This document shows positions 22,098 through 31,230 of a stretch of DNA of 64,000 nucleotides, one piece after another. The position numbers were made by a program, and so were the translations under genes. A model generated the notes under the pieces. That model saw nothing but the letters and a program-made list of their open reading frames with translations, was not told the origin of the DNA and searched no databases. The DNA is from Limnephilus marmoratus. Its lineage: Eukaryota; Arthropoda; Insecta; Trichoptera; Limnephilidae. Where the stretch lies: contig OU862909.1 of assembly GCA_917880885.1 (NCBI GenBank), forward strand, positions 34,098,405 to 34,162,404, in the 5' to 3' direction. Position 1 is the stretch's first letter; the number at the start of each line of letters is the position of its first letter.

Positions 22098-22346
22098 TAA
22101 GGCTGCGAGTGTTTACAATACATCGATGTATATCGTCCATCCCTAGTCCAGTTACAAGCTCCCGCCACCGCGCAAGCACCGGTCATGGCAAGAATGTTAC
22201 GTGTCATATTATTTGTAACTTGGCTTTATAATTAAAAATATATGTTTTTGATTTTCAGGTGTTGAAGATTATTTGAATGGAATATTGGTTAATTTCATTT
22301 TAGCATCATCATTCGAGATCGATATTGATAGATTCATTTGTTTCAG

Positions 22347-22376
22347 TGAAAGGCGATGAGGTGACCCAAGTCGAGC
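22347..22376 (+). promoter_or_regulatory. 5' UTR end with minimal upstream ORF; likely splice acceptor at 22346
   Basis: A pyrimidine tract and AG (GATTCATTTGTTTCAG, ending 22346) precede the receptor start codon by 30 bp, so exon 1 of the coding part is probably preceded by a non-coding exon. In this short leader ATG-AGG-TGA (22356-22364) forms a two-codon upstream ORF, ending 12 bp before the main ATG. Such minimal ORFs can dampen initiation, which is inference. Confidence 0.45.
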
Positions 22377-22595
22377 ATGAGGAGCGAGAGGCTGCTGCTA
22401 GTGGCAGTCTTCGGCTTGTTGTGCGCGCGGGGGGGCTTGGGGCAGGGCGGCGAGGGGGAGGGCGGGGGCGAGGAGGGCGCCCAGCCGCCCCCGCCCCCGC
22501 CCTCGTCCGAGGCCCCGGCAATAGCGGGCCCCGAGCTCCCGGCGACCGAGCCCTGCGAGCCCAGGGCGCTACGCAACGCTCCGAAACCCCCACCG
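22377..22595 (+). CDS. GPR158-like: GPR158-like class C receptor, coding exon 1 (signal peptide)
   Basis: The first coding exon, 73 codons, ends at CCG|GTGAGT in phase 0. It starts MRSERLLLVAVFGLLCARGG: a basic n-region, a Leu/Val-rich core and small residues for cleavage around GLGQ, which is a classical signal peptide. After that comes a low-complexity Gly/Glu then Pro-rich linker, then PATEPCEPRALRN with one Cys. The exon is very GC-rich compared with its surroundings. The family assignment rests on exons 2-4, which join in frame. The start is chosen because the ATG opens the hydrophobic signal and follows a credible acceptor. The protein would be secreted into the ER and displayed on the plasma membrane. 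Confidence 0.75.
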
Positions 22596-22889
22596 GTGAG
22601 TACACACATTAAATAAGTAAAATTTTCAAAATTTTAACACAAAAAAAAGAGCGGATGACCTTGAAACGCCTGAACTGATTTGGGTAAGATGGTGAGCGAT
22701 TAGAAAAATTTCAGGGTAATGCGTAACATTATTCAAGTTCATTGAACTGAAAATTCAAAATTGGAACTACTTATCATATTATTTTATTAATAATTCTTTA
22801 TTTGAAATGCTAATTTTGTTTTGTTCAAATGCTTGATAGGAGATTAGCAGGATTAATAGAGTGAAGATACGTTACTGAGACAAAGCGCG

Positions 22890-23560
22890 TGGTTTCATTG
22901 AACTAGGTCCAGTAGACATACATGCTTAGTAGGGTACATATAATAACCAGACACAATCGGTAAAAATTTTTCCACAAAAAAAATTGGTTTCGAAAGATTG
23001 TTATTTTATTTGGTAAAGTTCTGTTTTAAATTTTGAAAAATATGTTTCTTTTTATTATAATAAGGATATACCGTTGGTCGATGACAAATTTGTTAAATTT
23101 TCAAATGAATTGTTGTATTATACAACACACATTTCAAATCATGTAATTATAATTATCTGGGGAAAGCTACTTTTCAGAAATTTTATAATAGTTTAAATAA
23201 AATCGTTAAAAAATCCGTGGGCATGTTTTGTGAAGAAAATACTTCTGTTTGTCTATTTATTTACGATTTTACAAACTAGTATATTTCAGTTTTTTTTAAT
23301 CGCTTATTTTGCTTAGACATTATTGAAAAAATATAAATACTTCATTCTTACTTTAATTCATGAACATTTTTATTGCTAACTTGAATGTAGGTATATATTA
23401 AAGCTAATTTTGAATGATATAAAATCGGTATTGAGTTATTAGTTGGAAATGCTGGTATGGAGAATAATCAATCATCGCAACCGCCCTGTACAGTTGCAAG
23501 GGTACGATCGCAAGATCATCTATCGATGAAATTTGATTTCTCGACCGCTGGTTAATGGGC
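22890..23560 (-). repeat. Dispersed AT-rich repeat, copy F2
   Basis: The inverse-orientation partner of 9080-9800 (shared landmarks listed there). It lies in receptor intron 1, about 13 kb from the other copy. No coding capacity. Confidence 0.6.
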
Positions 23561-23575
23561 CTTGAGCGGCATGTA

Positions 23576-24228
23576 AATTAAGGTGGATCATTAAAAAATG
23601 TCCTTTTTAAATTCTGAGAGCGATAAAAGGGTGCCAAATGGGTTCAAAACGACGTGTTTAAATTTTTTTTAATTTCTGATACGATCTTCTTCCTCCGGAT
23701 TCACTACGAAATTTTGAAAACTTTTATCATAAGGGGTTATTTCTAGTGTATATAAAAATTACTATGAATCATTTAAACCACATTTTTTGTGATCTTCCAT
23801 AGCAAATGAAGTATATTTTTACGAAATCATTAACAAAAAGTCCCAAGATTGAATTTCGCAAAATAATGCCGAAATTTGAGAGTAAGAAGGATTTTGCTGG
23901 TATTTGAATACACTGCCTTGAGATAATTTGTATAATATTCATATATTTTTTTAATCAATTAAAATATCCCCCTATTTCGCACTTTATATAACCATTAAAA
24001 ATAGTTCATTTTTAACGGTTTATGTAACATTTTTTTAAGATTTAACAAGGGTGGATTTTTCTCTATTATGTGAAATTTTAAAAATCAATCCAGAGGAAGA
24101 AGATGATATCCAAATATTATTAAAAAAATACGTCGTTTTATATCTCCATTTAACACCCTTTTATAACTAATAGACGAATCACAACAAGAATTTTTTTCCC
24201 ATACAGTCGTGACCCACCCTGATGTACA
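23576..24228. mobile_element. Long-inverted-repeat element (probable MITE)
   Basis: Left arm (AGGTGGATCATTAAAAAATG ... ATAAAAGGGTGCCAAATGG ... ACGATCTTCTTCCTCCGGAT, to about 23700) is mirrored by the right arm (ATCCAGAGGAAGAAGATGAT at about 24090 to GACCCACCCTGAT at 24220). The ends AGGTGG/CCACCCT resemble mariner-type ends. The arms are about 120 bp and diverged; an exact target duplication was not resolved. Confidence 0.6.
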
Positions 24229-24489
24229 TATTCTTTACATGGCCATCTTTTTCATAAGCTGTGCTTAATTTTTTGTTAAATGAATATAATTATTAGGTTT
24301 CTTGTATTTTTACAATATCATTCAATACAATATGTTGTAATTTTCAAGTTTACTAACATTCGAAAGGTTTTTAAAATTTAATTTAATCTTTTGAATGATC
24401 CTGAGATATTGATTGGTCCTGAGGTAAATATTTTTTTATAAATACGTTCGGTTTCAAAAATCCTACAATTATATTCATTAGTCCAATAT

Positions 24490-24855
24490 ACCAGCTTGAT
24501 CAACAAGTTTTAGGACCGGCCACCGTGTGACGCTGTCAGACACCCGATTGGAATTTTTTTTTTTGTTAGGTTACCACATCTGTCATTAACCTTCAAATGT
24601 CAGCGTTGTAGCTTGACGTTTGTAAAAGTTACTCTGTACTGAGTACTGAGTACCTCTACCTTTGTGCGTGTTTTCGATTTTTTATAAGCCTGAAAATGGC
24701 ATCAATTTTGCACCGTCGCATAACGTGATCCTTGTCCGTGAGTTTTTGAAAACGGCTCTGATGGACATACTGAAAATTGAGTACCTGATTTTGATGAATA
24801 AATTTGTACATTCGATTTTATGAATTAAGTCCTAAAGCTTTTTGATCAAGGTGTT
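24490..24855. mobile_element. Inverted-repeat element (MITE-like)
   Basis: CAGCTTGATCAACAAGTTTT followed by AGGAC at the left (about 24491) pairs with GTCCTAAAGCTTTTTGATCA followed by AGGTG at the right (about 24829-24852). The arms are about 25 bp. There is no transposase in the roughly 360 bp. The class is uncertain. Confidence 0.55.
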
Positions 24856-25024
24856 CTATTAAATCTATATAGCCTTCACCTCTACCACAACCGTCGAGAG
24901 ATTGAACACGACGAATTCGGAAACACTAATTTATTTGGTAAACAAAATTTTAACGTTTCTGATTCCACCACATTTTATTCATTGTTGTTTTATTTTTTTA
25001 ATTAATTTTTTAAATTAATGGAAT

Positions 25025-25215
25025 ATTGGACAGTGGTTCATCTGCCCAGTGGGACTATGGCACCCCCATTTGGGAATGTTACGAGACGGAAAGAAGTGGG
25101 AAAGGAAAGGAGACGAGGAAGATGAGGGCTGGGTAGCACCTGGCTGTTCAAATCTGGTCAACAAACTCCGTTAAAGTTATTTCAAGCAGTGTTTCGGTCT
25201 TTCACCTGGGCAATA
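25025..25215 (-). repeat. SINE family S1, 5'-truncated - strand copy
   Basis: It contains the S1 body read in reverse: 'AGTGGGACTATGGCACCCCC', a G/A-rich stretch, 'CTGTTCAAATCTGGTCAACA' and 'ATTTCAAGCAGTGTTTC'. It is more diverged than the copies at 2987, 34767 and 49085, and the tRNA head is missing. Confidence 0.65.
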
Positions 25216-25550
25216 TTAATAAATTATTTATTTAAACTTAATCAACTTGGAAAATCGTGATTCTATTAACAAGATTTTTTAAAAACTTATTTGCCAAAAA
25301 TACATAGTTACATACAGATACATTTTTGGTATAAACCGCCTCAATAGACTGTGCTTGTTCCGAGGTGGCCGAAATTTTATTAAATTTTCATACCTGTAAC
25401 GTAATTAGGAGAAAAAAGAACTGAAAAGAAACAAAATAAACAATTTAAGTAAATGAGAGAAATAGACAATAAATTAAGGAAATATAAAGAAAGAAACAAA
25501 TAAAAAGATAAAAATAATAAACGTCTGAAAAGTATTGAAATATATTTAAC

Positions 25551-26702
25551 TAGCTTTTTCCCGCGGCTTCGCTCGCATGGTATTAGGGGTTTCCCACTCC
25601 GCCTCCTCCACCTTCCCTCTCCCCACTCCACCATCCTCATCAACCCCCCTCCCCCTCCACCCACCCCTCCCCCCTTCAACCACCCTCCCCCTCCCCCCTC
25701 CCCTCACCCCTCCCCAAACTCCTCCACCCTCCACCTTTCCTCTCCTCACTCCACTCATCCATCAACCCCCCTCTCCCTCCATCTCCTTCTCCACCGACCC
25801 CTCCCCCACCCCATACCCCTCCCACTCCACCTCCCCCCACCTTCCTCCACCCCTCCCCCTTCCACTTCCTTCCCTCCCACCTCTCCCACCCCACTCCGCC
25901 ACCTCCACCTTCCCTCTCTCCACTCCCATCAACCCACTCCCCCTATACCTCCACCCACCCCTCCCCTCACCCCTACCCCTTACTTCCCTCCGACCTCTCC
26001 CACCCCACTCCGCCTCCTCCACCTTCCCTCTCCCCACACCACTCCCCCCATCAACCCCCTTCCCCCCATCCCCTACTCCTCCCCACACCCTCCTTCATCT
26101 TTCCCCTTTCCCCTTCCTTCCCTCCCGCCTCTCCCTCCCCTAACCCCCTTCCCACTCCCCCCTCTCACCTCTCGCATTCCACACATTCATTCCCGTTACA
26201 TTCAGTTTTCAAACTGCTCGCGTGCAACCTATTATAATTTTTTATACAAATTTCATAATGCCAGAACTCAATGGTAGTTTTATACAAAATAACGAACAAC
26301 AAAAAAAAGAATAGTCCAATTTGGTGCAGTCGTTCGGATTTATGCGCATACATACATTTCGGCGATTCATTTTTAGAGATAGTTATTAAGTACGACGCCA
26401 GCAAAGCAATCTTTTTAGGGTGAATTGCCAAATAAAAAATAAAAAAAAACATCGTTTCCAAGGTGACAATTGGTTTGTTTTTTCTGACGTTTGCAATAAA
26501 TCGATTTTGTTACCGACAGAAAATGTATGAAAAATGAAATTATTTTTCATAACGTCCGAGCTCCAAGCTATAGCCTATAGACTCTTCTGATGTATGAGCT
26601 ATATTGTTGTAAAGTTTCATTCAAATCCATTCAGTAGTTTTCGCGTGAAAGAGTAACAAACATACATCCGTACAAACTTTCCCCTTTATAATATTAGTAG
26701 GA
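25551..26702 (+). repeat. Interspersed repeat with about 600-nt pyrimidine tract
   Basis: Head ACTAGCTTTTTCCCGCGGCT and tail 'TTTCCCCTTTATAATATTAG' followed by TAGGA are typical of a repeat widespread in insect genomes. Between them 25590-26180 is almost pure C/T on the + strand (CTCCACC, CCTCCCC units). All long frames through it, on either strand, are composition artefacts. Downstream, 'CATAATGCCAGAACTCA' resembles the family A body, so the two families may be related. A C/T tract of this length can form intramolecular triplex DNA, which is inference. Confidence 0.65.
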
Positions 26703-27534
26703 TTTATGTAAGTGTATTGAACCCAATATTTAAAAGTGAATTTCCAAGGACGTTGAAATCAAGTGTACTTCGATATTTTGTTATATATTTATTTTTAAAA
26801 CAATTGACGTTTTCTGTTTTTGTTTTACTTCTACCTAATCTGTCACTGATAAGTATTATAAATTATATAAGCATTATTATTATCGTGATTCTATTAACAA
26901 TATTACTAACTTATCTAAGATATTCATACTCAACAGCCTTTTATTTCGGCCGTTTGGTTTTCTTGTGTTCCAGTCCGCCATCTTCACTTTTTGTATTACC
27001 GCCGCCTCCCCCCCGGTGGAATATGATTGGTTAAAGATTTATTTCGTTTTTGATTTGGGGAAAACAAACACTTACAGAATATCCGTTCAAAGCACAAGAC
27101 GCTACCTACATCAGAATGCCGGGTAGCATAGCAAATCACGTTAAAGATTTTAAAAGCCTACCACGCTTCTAAAGGACCTATAAATATTGCCTCGGTACTT
27201 TGCGAATGCGGCCAGAGTGCATTTTTCGTACTTTGCCTATTTACGGAACGTTTTGCAAACGGCGATAAGGCTGCTACCTGCTACATGCCCCACTGTTACA
27301 CCCTTCCCGACCCCACCCCCACAACCACCTCGCCGCAACCCTCCCCCCTTGATAGATCGTTTCCCTGGGCGCTGTTCCATCCAGATAGCCCCATCTGGGG
27401 GATTATATGCTAAGGGGTGGTTTAACACTACTTGTCATTTCAATTTCATTCTATTTTAGATGTATTATATAATAACATATTGGTATGATGTTAGTGCAAT
27501 GATCGAGTTGAATTGAGTAAGGATGTTGAGGAAT
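26703..27534. other. Non-coding, nothing recognised
   Basis: Contains a short C-rich patch (about 27290-27390). A 105-codon frame at 26717-27034 is AT-driven and hydrophobic without domain features; it is not called as a gene. Confidence 0.35.
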
Positions 27535-27733
27535 TGACCGGTCAGTGGTTGAGTGGACATCACGTTTGGGTCCCACCCGGGCGTGGCGTGTTCGATTCCT
27601 CGGCTGGCTAAGTCCTCCACCACAACACAAGCAACATTTTCGGCTTTCTGTGGTGGTAGTAGGAGATTTTCAAACATTGTTGGGTTATTCGTAACCCGGG
27701 AATGTTTTGTCTTTCTTTGAAAAAAAAAAAAAT
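27535..27733 (+). repeat. tRNA-derived SINE, family S2
   Basis: A-box-like TGGTTGAGTGG (27546-27556) and B-box-like GTTCGATTCC (27590-27599) are at tRNA spacing, followed by about 120 bp of body (ending TTCGTAACCCGGGAATG...) and poly(A) at 27720-27732. This is the usual RNA polymerase III SINE layout. Only one copy was seen in the window. Confidence 0.65.
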
Positions 27734-27771
27734 AATAATAAACAAAATGTTTTTGGGGTAATGCGCTTTAT

Positions 27772-28268
27772 CATCCCGCGACAAAATATCCCCCATGAAA
27801 TATCCTACGGACAAAACAACATTCAACAAAATATCTACTAAAACCTAACCTAACCTAACTTGACCTTATTTAACATTTTACTATTGTTGAACAATAATTT
27901 ATTGTCTTTACAGAATGTCCGTATTATTTTTGCCCCGTTTAACTATTTTTGAACAATAATAATTTATTGTCTTTACAGGATGTCGGAATTATTTTTGTCC
28001 CATTTAACTAACTATTGTTGAAAAATAATTTATTGTATCATTGAAGAAGAAGATAACAATAATAATCTAAAGGAAAATATGAAAGAGAACAAGACACAGA
28101 AAACAGAAAAAATACAATGGTGTCAATTGGGACTTATAATTTATTATCTTTGCAGGATGTCTGTATTATTTTTGTCCCATTTTTTGTTGGGTTAGATTAG
28201 GTTTTAGCAGATATTTTGTTAGGGGAGTTTTGTCGGTGATATTTTATCGCGGTATGAAAAGTCGCGGA
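27772..28268. repeat. Inverted-repeat element with tandem core
   Basis: The left flank (CCCGCGACAAAATATC ... CAACAAAATATCTACTAAAA) and the right flank (TTTTAGCAGATATTTTGTTA ... GATATTTTATCGCGG) are inverted copies, both with a CCTAACC / GGTTAG word inside. The core has three to four copies of an approximately 70-80-bp unit (AATTTATTGTCTTTACAGGA, ATTATTTTTGTCCCATTTAA). It is probably a foldback-like MITE; the class is not recognised. Confidence 0.6.
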
Positions 28269-28439
28269 AACGTGTTTGCTCTAGTAGGAGCACAAATACA
28301 ATACATATTTTTTTTAAAACGATCACTACGTTAAAAAGGAAACAATTTTTGTTGAATAATTCACCTCAAAAGCGTTTCTAAAATAGTAATAACATAATTA
28401 CCCGTATGGTTAGATATTCTTTAGCAAAAGAACTTCGGT

Positions 28440-28690
28440 GAAACGTAAATAGCGACACTGAAATGAGACAAACGCATACATCTATAGGATTTGGCCTGCG
28501 AGAGATTGATAAAGACTAATCGGTCTCCTCTTAATGCGGTTTCTCGTTGCCTCCCCACTCTTCTCTACTTTAGTTTTCTGAAGGTTTCACTTCTACCGCA
28601 TGTGAATTGAACACTCTGTTTTTTCTGATTTATTAATATCATTTATCAATGCATCTTCTGATTCATGGCTGAAATACCACTTTATTTATC
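28440..28690 (+). repeat. Dispersed repeat G, copy 1
   Basis: It matches 30705-31230 in order: GCGACACT, 'ACATCTATAGGA', 'CCTGCGAGAGA', 'CTCCCCACTCTT', 'TTTAGTTTTCTGAA', 'GTGTGAATTG/ATGTGAATTG', 'ACACTCTG'. There is no terminal repeat or coding frame. Confidence 0.55.
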
Positions 28691-28701
28691 TGGCGGATTT
28701 T

Positions 28702-29795
28702 TGGGAGGCCAGTATGGGTACCGCCGCCCCGGAAACCATTTATTGGATAACCAACACCTTTGCCTTAGGTCATCCCAAGTGGCATGCTACGTTTGGTTAG
28801 ACGTAGAAGGGGTGCCAAAGTTCATAGGGTGAGGTTTGTCTGGATCTTGGCACAATTGCGTGGTAGGCCGGATCGGGAGATACTAGTTGAGAGAGACCTT
28901 TTGATCTCTCCAACGAAACATCGCCTTACCGCAGTGGGAGGGATAGATTCATATGTCCGCCATTTTTTTTTCGGAATGGAATCCTCATAACTCATCTACG
29001 CCTCCCCCAGCGACATGTGTGGGTCTGAGGTTTGGCTGGGCGAACTCAGCGTCCTTCCGCCCTGCCTCCGGCAACTCGACGCTTCCATTCTTAGGGTCTT
29101 CGGGTACGTTCCCCTACTTCCCACTTACTATCGTCAAGGCACAACCGAGAAACCGGCTAAAGGGCGCGGACGTTGAGATTCATTCACGGCAGACCGATCA
29201 CCATACACATTCTGGCTGGTACTGCCAGATGACGAGATAGGTATCCCGCCCGACACAAGCTTCTTCATATCACAATATTTGTTTTCATTATCTTTTCTTG
29301 CAGATGCTTGCAACATACGCAAGATGCCATTACCCTGCGAGCAGCCGCCTTTTATGTTTTTCTCTTATCTTTTTAAATTTGTTTATCCCTGACTTGCTTT
29401 ATATTTTTCGCATTTTGTATATTATGTAAGCACTTGCGTACTGCTTCCTAACACTGTTTGCAGGGACACTGGAGGTCTAGATTCGTTCAAACTTAAATGT
29501 AGATTCGTTCTTTCAAAAAAATTAGAGTCCTTGCGAGAGCCTTGAAGGAGGAACCATCTGTTACTTATACCAGGGCGGGCAAGTGGTGGATTACCTCCAC
29601 TGTTCGTCATTCCTGAACATACTGATCCCTAGATTCCTACCCACCCCTAATACGGTTTTCCCTCTCAGAAGTTCCTCTCATTTCTTTCCTTCCATTCTTT
29701 TAAAAGACCCTCTTCACACCATACCCAAAGATGGCATAGGCCCTGAAGGGATTTTTTTCCTTTAGGGACTCCTGTGTGGAGTTAATGTAAAAAAG
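28702..29795 (+). repeat. SINE-like family D copy with LINE-type hairpin tail
   Basis: The head 'GTATGGGTACCGCCGCCCCGG' region, 'CATTTATTGGATAACCAACA', 'GTGAGGTTTGTCTGGATCT' and 'GGCCGGATCGGGAG' are followed by about 580 bp not seen in other D copies (about 28975-29575), probably an insertion. Then comes the common 3' end 'CACTCCTGAACA...CCTACCCACCCC...AAAGACCCTC', the hairpin tail and 'GTGTGGAGTTAATGTAAAAA'. The tail is shared with LINE family C. No clear tRNA boxes were seen in the head. Confidence 0.65.
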
Positions 29796-29880
29796 ATAAT
29801 TAATAGTGCATTGAAATGATTCTTATAGTTACGAATAAGATTTGGCTTCATTTAATAAAACTATATGGGAAATTTAGACA

Positions 29881-30301
29881 CTGACGGTAAAGATGGCTGA
29901 AATGCTGGATACTTTTGAAAGAAAAGTGCTGAGAAAAATATGTGGACCTGTGAAAGAGGGTGAACAGTGGCGCATCCGGCACAATACAGAATTGTATGAT
30001 ATATATAAGGCACCTAGCATCTCAACACATATGAGACTCCTCTGGCTGAGATGGGCTGGGCATGTACAGAGAATGCCGGATACACGCGTCCCAAAAAGAA
30101 TTCTGACTGGACACCCAGGTGGAAAGAGTAAAGTGGGAAGACCCAGACTGAGGTGGGAAGACGAAGTAAGAGGGGATGCAGCACAGCTTCTCCAGGTACC
30201 AAATTGGAAGTCAGCCGCTGAGGACAGGAGGAGTTGGAGGCGACTGTTGCAGGAGGCCAAAGCTCGATATGGGCTGTAGCACCATCGAAGAAGAGAAGAA
30301 G
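29881..30301 (+). mobile_element. 5'-truncated RTE-clade LINE
   Basis: It is flanked by an 18-bp direct repeat with one mismatch (ATATGGGAAATTTAGACA 29863-29880; ATATGGGCAATTTAGACA 30302-30319). It has a C-terminal ORF2 fragment and a short 3' end of GAAGAAGAGAAGAAG, the GAA-rich tail usual for RTE elements. Confidence 0.85.
29893..30279 (+). pseudogene. RTE LINE ORF2 C-terminal fragment
   Basis: A 128-codon open frame contains FERKVLRKICGPVKEGEQWR, RHNTELYDIYKAP, LRWAGHVQRMPDTRVPKRIL, GHPGGKSKVGRPRLRWEDEV and a final WRRLLQEAKARYGL. This R-W-x-GHV-x-RM...P-K-R...G-R-P-R...W-x-D-V pattern is the C-terminus found in RTE-type LINE proteins. Endonuclease and RT domains are missing. It is uninterrupted, suggesting fairly recent insertion. 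Confidence 0.88.
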
Positions 30302-30319
30302 ATATGGGCAATTTAGACA

Positions 30320-30704
30320 TCCCAGATATGTAATTAATGAAATATTGGATTATCACGAAGTACATCGAAACCAAACCCTTGATAAATTGACCAAAGTTAA
30401 CTCATTGTTCCCACTTTCTGTTATTTGAAAAAGATATTATGTATTCTAACCACTAACCATAATATTCTTTTCTTCATGGATTCATAATGGGCCGTAAAAG
30501 GGTGATAAATTTGTTTTTTAGTTATGGAGGCAATAATTTCGCGCGAAATGTCGTATTTTATTTTTGTCTTTGAATTATTTTGTCTTTAAGCTTTATAGGT
30601 TAACGCTAAAACACGCTTGTTTCATGTATCTGCCAAAAATGGTTGAATTGACATACCAAAATTCTTTTTGAAGTGAAAACTTCTTTAGCACCGTTGTGAT
30701 TTGA
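30320..30704. other. Non-coding, nothing recognised
   Basis: AT-rich intron sequence between the RTE fragment and repeat G. Confidence 0.35.
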
Positions 30705-31230
30705 AACTCGATGAAACGGAAATGAGCGACACTAAAAAGAGATAAACACACACATCTATAGGACTTAGCCTGCGAGAGAATGAGAAAGCAATAAAATATT
30801 TATTTATTTCACGGGTACTCGGTTCTAATATAATACGTTCAATCTACAGTCCCACCCAAGTCTCATTTGGTGTAGCGGTATAAACGAACCTCTGCAGACG
30901 TTTAGCCAAGTTTAGTTTAGACCAAGGTTCGAATTCTACGAAAACTTTTTTTTATTAACTAAATATTTAACCTTCAAACCACTTCAAAATAAACAGGCAA
31001 AAGAAAACACAAAAAGCGGTATCTAGCGACTCCGAAGAAGAAAACTGAAAGGTGCACTGGAATTCGACAAAAATATGGAAAAAATCATCCTTCAAATTTA
31101 TAAAAAACTGCTTCGTAGTCTCCCCACTCTTGTCTGCTTTAGTTTTCTGAAAGTTTTACCATGTGTGAATTGCACACTCTGATTTTTTTCGTTGGTCCAT
31201 GATAGGTTGTGCCATCTTTTTACCCATCTG
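30705..31230 (+). repeat. Dispersed repeat G, copy 2, interrupted
   Basis: The two halves matching 28440-28690 are separated by about 300 bp (about 30790-31090) that include a tRNA-like SINE head, so an insertion split this copy. Confidence 0.5.
30860..30950 (+). repeat. tRNA-like sequence (SINE head or tRNA remnant)
   Basis: A box TGGTGTAGCGG (30868-30878) and B box GGTTCGAATTC (30926-30936) are spaced as in a tRNA with an enlarged middle. An A/T-rich tail (ACTTTTTTTTATT) follows. Acceptor-stem pairing is poor, so a functional tRNA is unlikely. Confidence 0.5.

Larger units (their letters stand above)
14700..22145. mobile_element. 7.4-kb hAT shell holding several nested elements
   Basis: Left end TAGGGATGGACATTT and right end ATCGTCCATCCCTA are inverted and flanked by the exact 8-bp duplication GTCCAGTT (14692-14699, 22146-22153). 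Both subterminal regions carry ATCGATG repeats (14720-14800, 15280-15380, 22120-22130), as in the related elements at 45939-46788 and 60835-61638. The interior is mostly later insertions: a Harbinger exon (15581), a LINE 3' fragment (16140-16694), a near-intact LINE (16740-21640) and a PIF-type MITE (21922-22097). No hAT transposase was recognised, so the shell was probably a non-autonomous element of about 1.5-2 kb. Confidence 0.85.

Noticed and set aside
22309..22612. Other frames across receptor exon 1 (both strands)
   Set aside because: Only the frame from 22377 has a signal peptide and joins exons 2-4 in phase; the others are GC-rich shadows.
25577..26143. A 188-codon proline/serine-rich frame and antisense Gly/Arg-rich frames
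   Set aside because: Produced by the pyrimidine tract; no codon structure, no domain, and the same occurs in other copies of such repeats.
27842..27860. CCTAACCTAACCTAA, resembling insect telomere repeat
   Set aside because: Only three units, and its partner word sits in the opposite arm of an inverted repeat, so it is part of that element.
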